A stretch of DNA of 52,923 nt, taken from positions 1-52,923 of the forward strand of contig URDS01000008.1 in assembly GCA_900546635.1 (NCBI GenBank), read 5' to 3'. The DNA is from an uncultured Eubacteriales bacterium (GTDB taxonomy: Bacteria > Bacillota > Clostridia > Oscillospirales > CAG-272). This document shows positions 23,763-29,854 of this stretch, one piece after another (positions within the stretch are counted from its first letter, which is position 1; every line of letters begins with the position of its first letter). The notes under the pieces were generated by a model. That model was not told the DNA's origin and did no database searches. It was given only the letters and a program-made list of their open reading frames with translations. The translations under genes and the position numbers were made by a program.

Positions 23763-24893
23763 ATGGCGGATAAAAGAGATTATTATGAAGTGCTCGGCGT
23801 GGATAAAAACGCCGACGCTTCGACCATAAAAAAAGCATATTACAAGCTGGCGAAGCAGTATCATCCCGACGTCAATCCGGGCAATGCGGAGGCCGAAAAA
23901 AAATTTAAGGAAATCAACGAGGCGTACGCCGTTCTCTCGGATGACGAAAAAAAGGCCAAGTATGACCAATACGGCCACGCCGCCTTTGAAAACGGCGGCG
24001 CGGGCGGCTATGGCGCCGGCTTTGAGGGATTTGATTTCGGCGATATTTTTTCCTCCTTCTTCGGCGGGGGATTCGGCGGCGGTTCTTCGGGGCGGCGAGG
24101 CGGACCCATGCGCGGCGAGGACATTTATGCGCGCGTGACGATTTCTTTTGAAGAGGCGGTCTTCGGCTGCAAAAAAGAGGTTTCGTACGGCCGCGTGCAG
24201 AAGTGTTCCGATTGCGCGGGCAGCGGAGCGAAAAAGGGTACCAGCGCCGAAACCTGCAAGCGGTGCGGGGGCAGCGGTCAGGTTCGCGTGCAGCAGCGCA
24301 CCGCGTTCGGTGTGTTTCAGTCAACGCAGACCTGCAGCGAGTGCCGGGGTACCGGTAAGATTATCAAGGAACCCTGTTCAAACTGCCGGGGCACCGGGTA
24401 TGTGAAGCTCAGCAAAAAAATCGAGGTTTCGATTCCGAAAGGCATTGACGACGGGCAGAAGATTTCGATCGCGGGACAGGGCAACGAGGGACGCGGAGGC
24501 GGACCGTCCGGCGATTTGATCCTGACTGTGTCCGTGCGCCCGCACGCGGTATTCGAGCGCAACGGCAGCGATGTGTACTGCGAGGTTCCGATTGACTTCT
24601 GGGAGGCGGCGCTCGGCGCTTCCGTGGATATTCCGACGCTGGAGGGCAAGGAAAAATTCACGATTCCCGAAGGTACGCAGACCGGGACGACCTTTACGCT
24701 GCGGGGCCGCGGAATTACGCGGGTCAATTCCTCCGCGCGCGGCAATTTGTACATTACCGTGAAAGTGGAAGTGCCGCGCGGACTCAGCGCGCAGCAAAAG
24801 CAGCTTCTTTCCGAACTTGCGGCTTCGTTTGGCGAAAAAGTGGAAACAAAGCGCGAAAAGTTCTTCCAGAAATTCACGGATCTGTTTAAATAA
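23763..24893 (+). CDS. dnaJ: Chaperone DnaJ (Hsp40)
   Basis: A 376-residue type I DnaJ that stimulates the DnaK ATPase and holds unfolded chains. The J domain includes the HPD motif (YHPDVNPG) near residue 32. A Gly/Phe-rich linker follows, then four zinc repeats (CSDCAGSG, CKRCGGSG, CSECRGTG, CSNCRGTG), then the two beta-barrel substrate domains. MADKRDYYEVLGV is the standard family beginning, so ATG 23763 is chosen over in-frame starts at 23745 (TTG) and 23751. Confidence 0.97.
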   Translation: MADKRDYYEVLGVDKNADASTIKKAYYKLAKQYHPDVNPGNAEAEKKFKEINEAYAVLSDDEKKAKYDQYGHAAFENGGAGGYGAGFEGFDFGDIFSSFFGGGFGGGSSGRRGGPMRGEDIYARVTISFEEAVFGCKKEVSYGRVQKCSDCAGSGAKKGTSAETCKRCGGSGQVRVQQRTAFGVFQSTQTCSECRGTGKIIKEPCSNCRGTGYVKLSKKIEVSIPKGIDDGQKISIAGQGNEGRGGGPSGDLILTVSVRPHAVFERNGSDVYCEVPIDFWEAALGASVDIPTLEGKEKFTIPEGTQTGTTFTLRGRGITRVNSSARGNLYITVKVEVPRGLSAQQKQLLSELAASFGEKVETKREKFFQKFTDLFK

Positions 24894-24902
24894 AAATCTC
24901 AG

Positions 24903-24940
24903 GCCTGCCGATAACCTCTTGGATTTTCGGCAGGCTTTCG
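24903..24940 (+). terminator. Hairpin after dnaJ
   Basis: GCCTGCCGA (24903-24911) pairs with TCGGCAGGC (24927-24935), followed by TTTCGG. A modest terminator or processing site between dnaJ and prmA. Confidence 0.5.
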
Positions 24941-24983
24941 GCGCATTGCGGGCGCAGACCAAAATTTTAAAGGCGGATGGATA

Positions 24984-25910
24984 ATGGAGATGGAAATGCA
25001 GTGGATTCAGCTTAAAGTAACGGGAAAAACAGAAGATCTTGAGATTATCAGCGCGGTGATGAGCATGGTGTCAAGCTCGCTGATGATCGAGGATTACAGC
25101 GATGTCACGACCGACGGCATGTACGGCGCCCTACTCGACGAAAGTCTGCTTTCGGCAGACAAGACGCATGCCGCCGTTTCAGTCTTTCTGCCCGAAACGG
25201 CCAATCTTTCCGAGGCGCGCTTCTTTGTCGAGGAGCGGCTTCGCACGTCGGGGATAGACTATACGATCGAGACCTCCGGCTGCCGCGAGGAGGACTGGGC
25301 GGAGTCCTGGAAGAAGTATTATAAGCCGGTCAAGGTCGGTAAAATCGTCATTGTTCCCGCGTGGGAAACCTATACGCCGGGCGATGACGAACTGACAGTG
25401 ACGATGGATCCGGGCATGGCGTTCGGCACCGGCACGCATGAGACGACAAGGCTTGTGATCGCGATGCTGCAAAAGTATATTGTTCCGGGCTGCCGGATGC
25501 TGGACGTGGGCTGCGGAAGCGGCATTCTGTCCATCTGCGCGTCCCGCCTCGGCGCCGCTTACTGCGCGGCCTATGATCTCGATCCCGTGGCTGTGCGCGT
25601 CGCCCGGGAAAACATTGAGGCGAGCGGGCAGCCGGGCATTGTCTGCGGGCAGTCAGACTTGCTTTCCGATGTGGACGTACGCGGCGGAAAGTTTGACGTT
25701 GTCGCCGCGAATATCGTTGCCGATATTGTGATCCGGATGACGTCGGACGTTCACCGCGTTTTGGCTGACGGCGGCGTATTGATCGCTTCGGGCATTATCT
25801 GTCCGCGCCGGGCGGAGGTAGAGCGCGTCTTTGCCGAAAACGGACTTGAGGTCTTTGACGAATTGGTTGAAAACGACTGGTGCGCGCTCGCGGTTCGCAA
25901 AAAAGCGTAA
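24984..25910 (+). CDS. prmA: Ribosomal protein L11 methyltransferase PrmA
   Basis: A 308-residue SAM-dependent methyltransferase that trimethylates ribosomal protein L11. N-terminal substrate domain about 1-100, with EEDWAESWKKYYKPVKVG as the linker signature. Catalytic domain: DPGMAFGTGTHETTRL (about 138), MLDVGCGSGILSICASRLGA (SAM motif I), then VVAANIVADIVIRM, the N-I-hydrophobic motif of the family. Three nearby in-frame ATGs exist (24984, 24990, 24996); the first has GGCGGA at good distance. Position after dnaJ is conserved in many Bacillota. Confidence 0.95.
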   Translation: MEMEMQWIQLKVTGKTEDLEIISAVMSMVSSSLMIEDYSDVTTDGMYGALLDESLLSADKTHAAVSVFLPETANLSEARFFVEERLRTSGIDYTIETSGCREEDWAESWKKYYKPVKVGKIVIVPAWETYTPGDDELTVTMDPGMAFGTGTHETTRLVIAMLQKYIVPGCRMLDVGCGSGILSICASRLGAAYCAAYDLDPVAVRVARENIEASGQPGIVCGQSDLLSDVDVRGGKFDVVAANIVADIVIRMTSDVHRVLADGGVLIASGIICPRRAEVERVFAENGLEVFDELVENDWCALAVRKKA

Positions 25911-26038
25911 GAGTATTTGCTTTACCGGCGGGATTTTTGATTGGTTTGACGGAGCCGCTTACTTTTTTCAGAATGGCTGTCACACAATTTTGCCCTGCCG
26001 CATATACTCCTAATAGACGGGCTAAAAGGAGGAGTATT

Positions 26039-26197
26039 ATGAATCATCTGAGATGCGCGGCAAAACTGATCGGTTTGACGGTTCTGGCATTCGGCGTGGG
26101 ACTGCTTGCCTCATTTTTTTTGCCGGACGGCTTTCTGGTCGTGATAGAAGCGGTGGTCATTATCGGTATCGGATTTTTATATTTCTCCATTAAATAG
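26039..26197 (+). CDS. 52-residue membrane micro-protein upstream of SpoVM-like gene
   Basis: A 52-residue protein with two hydrophobic stretches (LIGLTVLAFGVGLLASFFL and LVVIEAVVIIGIGFLYF) separated by PDG, so probably a small hairpin membrane protein. A near-perfect AAAGGAGGAG site precedes ATG 26039; the longer open frame upstream is unsupported. Just before it, GCATATACT (26000-26008) resembles the -10 box of mother-cell sporulation sigma factors (sigma-E/sigma-K type), with no good sigma-A promoter nearby; that reading is tentative. Its neighbour 17 bp downstream is a SpoVM-like gene, so a sporulation-membrane role is a reasonable guess. Confidence 0.65.
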   Translation: MNHLRCAAKLIGLTVLAFGVGLLASFFLPDGFLVVIEAVVIIGIGFLYFSIK

Positions 26198-26214
26198 AAG
26201 CCCGGGAGTGGCTT

Positions 26215-26286
26215 ATGAGAATCATTACATTCAAGTCGCCGCGCGCGCTGCGCGCGCTGCTTCGCAGAATTTTCCGGATTCGTTGA
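26215..26286 (+). CDS. spoVM: SpoVM-like spore morphogenesis peptide
   Basis: A 23-residue amphipathic peptide (MRIITFKSPR, then LLRRIFRIR). Start preceded by GGGAGTGG. It matches the pattern of SpoVM: M-[KR]-x3-[FV]-K-x-P-[KR]-x-L, then an arginine-rich amphipathic helix. In Bacillus subtilis SpoVM (26 residues) lies flat on the curved outer forespore membrane and recruits the SpoIVA ATPase to start coat assembly. The proline at position 9, important for SpoVM behaviour, is present. This copy is more arginine-rich than usual. Too small for routine gene finders. Confidence 0.7.
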   Translation: MRIITFKSPRALRALLRRIFRIR

Positions 26287-26361
26287 TTTTAACCTTAGTA
26301 AGATCAAAAAGAAGAAACATAGCGGTTTGTCAAAGCGCGTAAAAAGCGCTTTTGCGCGAGA

Positions 26362-26398
26362 AATGATGCGACCCTCGAATGGATCGCATCATTTTTTT
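26362..26398 (+). terminator. Intrinsic terminator after the SpoVM-like gene
   Basis: AATGATGCGA (26362-26371) pairs with TCGCATCATT (26384-26393), followed by TTTTT. Ends the sporulation transcript just before the next promoter. Confidence 0.8.
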
Positions 26399-26400
26399 AT

Positions 26401-26423
26401 TTACCTATTGACATAATAGGTAA
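26401..26423. promoter_or_regulatory. Operator 1 of the cysteine/Fe-S operon
   Basis: TTACCTATT-N5-AATAGGTAA is a perfect 9+9 palindrome overlapping the -35 box. A related site lies exactly 40 bp downstream. The likeliest ligand is the Rrf2-family regulator encoded at the end of the operon. Confidence 0.7.
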
Positions 26424-26436
26424 ATAGTGCTATACT
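26408..26436 (+). promoter_or_regulatory. Promoter of the cysK-nifS-nifU-rrf2 operon
   Basis: TTGACA (26408-26413), 17 bp, TATACT (26431-26436). The -35 box is inside operator 1, and operator 2 covers the early transcribed region. Confidence 0.9.
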
Positions 26437-26440
26437 GCAA

Positions 26441-26463
26441 TTACCTACTTGATAAATAGGTGA
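26441..26463. promoter_or_regulatory. Operator 2 of the cysteine/Fe-S operon
   Basis: TTACCTA-N9-TAGGTGA has the same length and near-identical arms as operator 1, and starts 40 bp after it (about four helical turns), on the same face of the DNA, just after the -10 box. Confidence 0.6.
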
Positions 26464-26599
26464 TTCGCGCGATTCGTTTTGGAATCTGCTTGCGTCGGGT
26501 ATCGAACCGAATGCGATCCGCCCTTCTGTCGGAACAGAACACATCGACGATATGCTCGCCGATCTTGAGCACGGCTTTGAAGCCGTAAAGGAGGAATGA
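26459..26599 (+). pseudogene. C-terminal remnant of an O-acetylhomoserine/cystathionine-type sulfhydrylase
   Basis: One frame reads SFWNLLASGIEPNAI then RPSVGTEHIDDMLADLEHGF and ends VKEE-stop. RxSVGxEHIDDxxADLE is the C-terminal signature of the PLP-dependent Cys/Met metabolism family (O-acetylhomoserine sulfhydrylase type). No start codon precedes it and the frame begins within operator 2, so all but the last about 40 codons have been lost. Its stop overlaps the cysK translation start, suggesting the lost gene was once directly upstream of cysK in the same operon. Confidence 0.75.
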
Positions 26600-26601
26600 A
26601 A

Positions 26602-27534
26602 ATGGCAGCTATTTATACGTCAATCGATCAACTGATCGGAAAAACGCCGCTTTTGGAGCTTACACACATTGAAAGGGAACTCGGATTGGGCGCAAAGATC
26701 CTCGCGAAACTGGAGTATTTCAATCCCACAGGCTCAGTCAAGGACCGTATTGCGAAAGCGATGATTGACGACGCCGAGGAGCAAGGGAAGCTGAAGGCCG
26801 GTTCTATTATCATCGAACCGACATCCGGAAACACCGGCATAGGCCTTGCGTCGGTCGCCGCCGCAAGGGGCTACCGCATGATCCTTGTGATGCCTGAAAC
26901 GATGTCCGTAGAACGCCGCCAGCTTATGAAAGCTTACGGCGCCGAGCTTGTGCTGACAGACGGCTCGAAAGGCATGAAAGGCGCTATCGCAAAAGCTGAA
27001 GAGCTTGCAAAAGAATTGCCGGACAGCTTTATTCCGGGACAGTTCGTCAACCCTGCAAATCCGGCCGCTCATCGCGCCGCCACCGGCGTTGAGATTTGGG
27101 AAGATACCGACGGGAAAGTGGATATTTTCGTGGCCGGCGTCGGTACGGGCGGAACGATTACCGGCGTGGGCGAATATTTGAAGGGACGGAATGCCGGCAT
27201 TTCGGTCGTCGCGGTCGAGCCGAAGTCTTCCGCCGTGCTTTCTACCGGCGTTGCGGGCGCGCACAAAATTCAGGGGATCGGCGCGGGATTTGTTCCCGCT
27301 GTCCTGAACACCGCCGTCTATGACGAGATCATCCCCGTCGAAAATGAAGACGCTTTCGCTGTGGGAAAGCTCATCGGCAAAAAGGAAGGCGTGCTTGTCG
27401 GCATATCTTCGGGCGCAGCGGCTTTCGCGGCGATCGAGCTTGCGAAGCGCCCTGAAAATAAGGGCAAGAACATTGTTGTTCTGCTGCCGGATACCGGCGA
27501 CCGGTATCTTTCCACGAAGCTGTTTGCGGACTGA
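26602..27534 (+). CDS. cysK: Cysteine synthase (O-acetylserine sulfhydrylase)
   Basis: A 310-residue PLP enzyme that makes cysteine from O-acetylserine and sulfide. Motifs: IGKTPLLEL, LEYFNPTGSVKDR with the PLP lysine at 47, EPTSGNTGIGLA (substrate loop), GVGTGGTITGVG (phosphate loop) and GISSGAA near residue 270. I choose ATG 26602, 7 bp after AAAGGAGG, not ATG 26596, which is 1 bp after it. First intact gene of the operon; supplies cysteine to the desulfurase encoded next. Confidence 0.95.
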   Translation: MAAIYTSIDQLIGKTPLLELTHIERELGLGAKILAKLEYFNPTGSVKDRIAKAMIDDAEEQGKLKAGSIIIEPTSGNTGIGLASVAAARGYRMILVMPETMSVERRQLMKAYGAELVLTDGSKGMKGAIAKAEELAKELPDSFIPGQFVNPANPAAHRAATGVEIWEDTDGKVDIFVAGVGTGGTITGVGEYLKGRNAGISVVAVEPKSSAVLSTGVAGAHKIQGIGAGFVPAVLNTAVYDEIIPVENEDAFAVGKLIGKKEGVLVGISSGAAAFAAIELAKRPENKGKNIVVLLPDTGDRYLSTKLFAD

Positions 27535-27543
27535 GGAGGAAAA

Positions 27544-28734
27544 ATGAAAATATATGCAGACAATGCCGCGACAACAAAGACAAGCCGCACGGCGATCGAA
27601 GCGATGCGCCCGTATCTGGACGAGGTGTACGGCAATCCATCGAGCTTGCACAGCGCGGGACAAAAGGCTGCGGAGGCTTTATGGAGCGCCAGAGAAACCA
27701 TCGCAGAATGTCTCGGCGCTGCGCCGAAAGAAATCTATTTTGTCTCCGGCGGCAGTGAGGCGGACAACCAGGCAATTCTTTCAGCCGCCGCCGTCGGAGC
27801 GCAAACCGGCAAAAAACACATGATTTCCACGGCGTTTGAGCATCATGCCGTCCTGCATACCCTGGAAAAACTGAAAAAGCAGGGGTTCGATATCGAACTG
27901 CTGCCGGTCGGCAAATCCGGCATGGTCACGGCGGAGGCGGTCGCGAGGTCGATTCGTGCGGACACTTGTCTTGTCACGATCATGTATGCCAATAACGAAA
28001 TCGGCTCTGTTTTGCCGATCGCCGAAATCGGCGCGGTCTGCCGTGAAAAGGGCGTATTGTTCCATACCGACGCCGTGCAGGCTGCGGGACATTTACAGAT
28101 TGATGTAAACCGGCAGAACATAGATATGCTTTCCCTTTCCGCGCACAAATTTCACGGTCCGAAAGGCGCGGGCGTACTGTATGCAAGAAAAGGCGTTCGC
28201 CTGATGAATCTGATCGAGGGCGGCGCGCAGGAGAGTGGAAAACGCGCCGGAACAGAAAATATCCCCGCGATTATGGGCATGGCGGCGGCGCTGAAAGCGG
28301 CGTCGGCGCGTATGGAGGAAAACGCCGCAACGGTGTCGGCTTTGCGGGACAAGCTGATTGCGGGGCTTTCAAAAATTCCGCATTCGGTTCTGAACGGCAG
28401 CCCCGTAAACCGTTTGCCCGGAAATGTGCATTTCTGTTTTGAGGGAATAGAGGGCGAGAGTCTGCTTTTGCTTTTAGATGCAAAGGGAATCTGCGCTTCC
28501 TCCGGTTCGGCCTGCACCTCCGGATCGCTCGATCCGAGTCACGTTCTGCTTTCCATCGGACACCCGCACGAGATCGCGCATGGTTCCTTAAGGCTGTCCC
28601 TCAGCGCGGAAAATACGGAGGCGGAAGTAGACTATATGCTGGATGAAATTCCAAGGGCGGTTGAATATCTGCGAAATATGTCGCCGCTTTGGCGGGATAA
28701 ATGCAGCGGAAAGAAAGAATTTGTGTTAAAATAG
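27544..28734 (+). CDS. nifS: Cysteine desulfurase (NifS/IscS type)
   Basis: A 396-residue class V aminotransferase-fold enzyme that takes sulfur from cysteine as a persulfide for Fe-S clusters. IYADNAATTKTS at the start, SGGSEADNQAI near 65, EHHAVLHTLE (PLP-stacking His) near 100, SAHKFHGPKGAG with PLP Lys202, and the active-site loop ASSGSACTSGSLDPSHV with Cys324, a long-loop group I arrangement. GAGGAGG precedes the ATG, 9 bp after cysK. Works with the scaffold encoded immediately downstream. Confidence 0.95.
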   Translation: MKIYADNAATTKTSRTAIEAMRPYLDEVYGNPSSLHSAGQKAAEALWSARETIAECLGAAPKEIYFVSGGSEADNQAILSAAAVGAQTGKKHMISTAFEHHAVLHTLEKLKKQGFDIELLPVGKSGMVTAEAVARSIRADTCLVTIMYANNEIGSVLPIAEIGAVCREKGVLFHTDAVQAAGHLQIDVNRQNIDMLSLSAHKFHGPKGAGVLYARKGVRLMNLIEGGAQESGKRAGTENIPAIMGMAAALKAASARMEENAATVSALRDKLIAGLSKIPHSVLNGSPVNRLPGNVHFCFEGIEGESLLLLLDAKGICASSGSACTSGSLDPSHVLLSIGHPHEIAHGSLRLSLSAENTEAEVDYMLDEIPRAVEYLRNMSPLWRDKCSGKKEFVLK

Positions 28735-28744
28735 GAGTGAAACA

Positions 28745-29179
28745 ATGGCTTTATACAGTGAAAAAGTGATGGATCATTTCATGCATCCGAGAAATGTGGG
28801 CGTGATTGAAAATGCCGACGGGATCGGCGAGGTCGGCAACGCCAAATGCGGCGACATTATGAAAATGTATCTGAAGATCGAAAGCGGCATCATTACCGAT
28901 GTGAAATTTGAAACCTTCGGCTGCGGTTCCGCTATCGCGTCAAGCTCTATGGCAACCGAAATGATAAAGGGAAAATCCGTATCCGAAGCTTTGAAGCTTT
29001 CAAACAAAGCGGTTGCCGAAGCGCTGGACGGACTGCCGGCGCACAAACTGCACTGCTCGGTGCTCGCGGAGGAGGCAATTAAGGCGGCGGTAGAGGATTA
29101 TTGCGAAAAGAACGGCGTCGCCTATGACAAGGCACAGCCGACAGACTGCGCTTCTTTCGGCCGTTGCTGCGACGTGTAA
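28745..29179 (+). CDS. nifU: Iron-sulfur cluster scaffold protein (NifU N-terminal/IscU)
   Basis: A 144-residue scaffold on which Fe-S clusters are built. The three cluster cysteines are present: Cys35 in NAKCGD (with the key Asp37), Cys60 in FGCGSA, and Cys104 in KLHCSV. This is the NifU-type domain alone, without the ferredoxin or Nfu parts. The C-terminal tail adds cysteines (DCASFGRCC) that are not part of the standard site. It follows nifS by 10 bp. Confidence 0.95.
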   Translation: MALYSEKVMDHFMHPRNVGVIENADGIGEVGNAKCGDIMKMYLKIESGIITDVKFETFGCGSAIASSSMATEMIKGKSVSEALKLSNKAVAEALDGLPAHKLHCSVLAEEAIKAAVEDYCEKNGVAYDKAQPTDCASFGRCCDV

Positions 29180-29213
29180 GGCGCTTATTTCAGGGAAACA
29201 AGGAGAGGGGACT

Positions 29214-29624
29214 ATGATTTCAACTCGCGGACGCTACGCTTTGCGTGTGCTGATCGATTTGGGGGAGCATAAGGACGAAGGATTTATCCCGATGAAAGTT
29301 GTCGCCGCGCGGCAGCAAATTTCGCACAAATATCTGGAGAGCATTATGCCGCTTCTGATCAAAGACGGATTGCTTGACGCTGTATCCGGTAAAAACGGAG
29401 GCTATCGCCTGAATCGACCGCTTGACGAATATCGGGTCGGTCATATTCTGCGCCTGACTGAAGGTGAACTTGCGCAGGTGACCTGTCTTTCCTGCGATGC
29501 GGAACCCTGTGCGCGCGCGGCCGATTGCAGGACGCGCCCGATGTGGGAAAAATATCAACGGATAAGCAACGATTTTTTTGACGGGATCACATTGGCCGAT
29601 CTAATTGAAAGAAATCTTGATTAG
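29214..29624 (+). CDS. Rrf2-family transcriptional regulator (IscR/CymR-like)
   Basis: A 136-residue winged-helix regulator. MISTRGRYALRVLIDLGEH and ISHKYLESIMPLLIKDGLL form the DNA-binding part, and GKNGGYRL the wing. Cysteines at 91, 94, 99 and 105 sit where IscR-type members bind an Fe-S cluster; the spacing is not that of E. coli IscR, and four candidates are present. With cysK, nifS and nifU in the same operon it could report cysteine or Fe-S status, and the paired operators at 26401 and 26441 are its likely targets. GGAGAGGGG precedes the ATG. Confidence 0.9.
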   Translation: MISTRGRYALRVLIDLGEHKDEGFIPMKVVAARQQISHKYLESIMPLLIKDGLLDAVSGKNGGYRLNRPLDEYRVGHILRLTEGELAQVTCLSCDAEPCARAADCRTRPMWEKYQRISNDFFDGITLADLIERNLD

Positions 29625-29706
29625 AGGAAGAGGAGTGACTTTCCCCTGATTTTCCATGCGGATCGCTTGGGGTATAGCGCTGAAAACGAGATGCAATGCC
29701 TGTAAG

Positions 29707-29730
29707 TGTAATTTTCAAATTACATTTTTA
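29707..29730 (+). terminator. AT-rich palindrome after the rrf2 gene
   Basis: TGTAATTT-TC-AAATTACA (29707-29724) followed by TTTTTA. Suits a weak terminator for the cysteine/Fe-S operon; a regulator site for the following secreted enzyme gene is possible. Confidence 0.5.
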
Positions 29731-29854
29731 TGGGCATTTGCTTTTTTTTAATTTTTGTACTGGATTTCTTCGGCTGCGCAGTTTATAATAAAAATGTGAA
29801 ATGTCAAAAGCGAGGTCTTCTATCGGCCGACTATGAAAAAATTCGGGGGATCGT

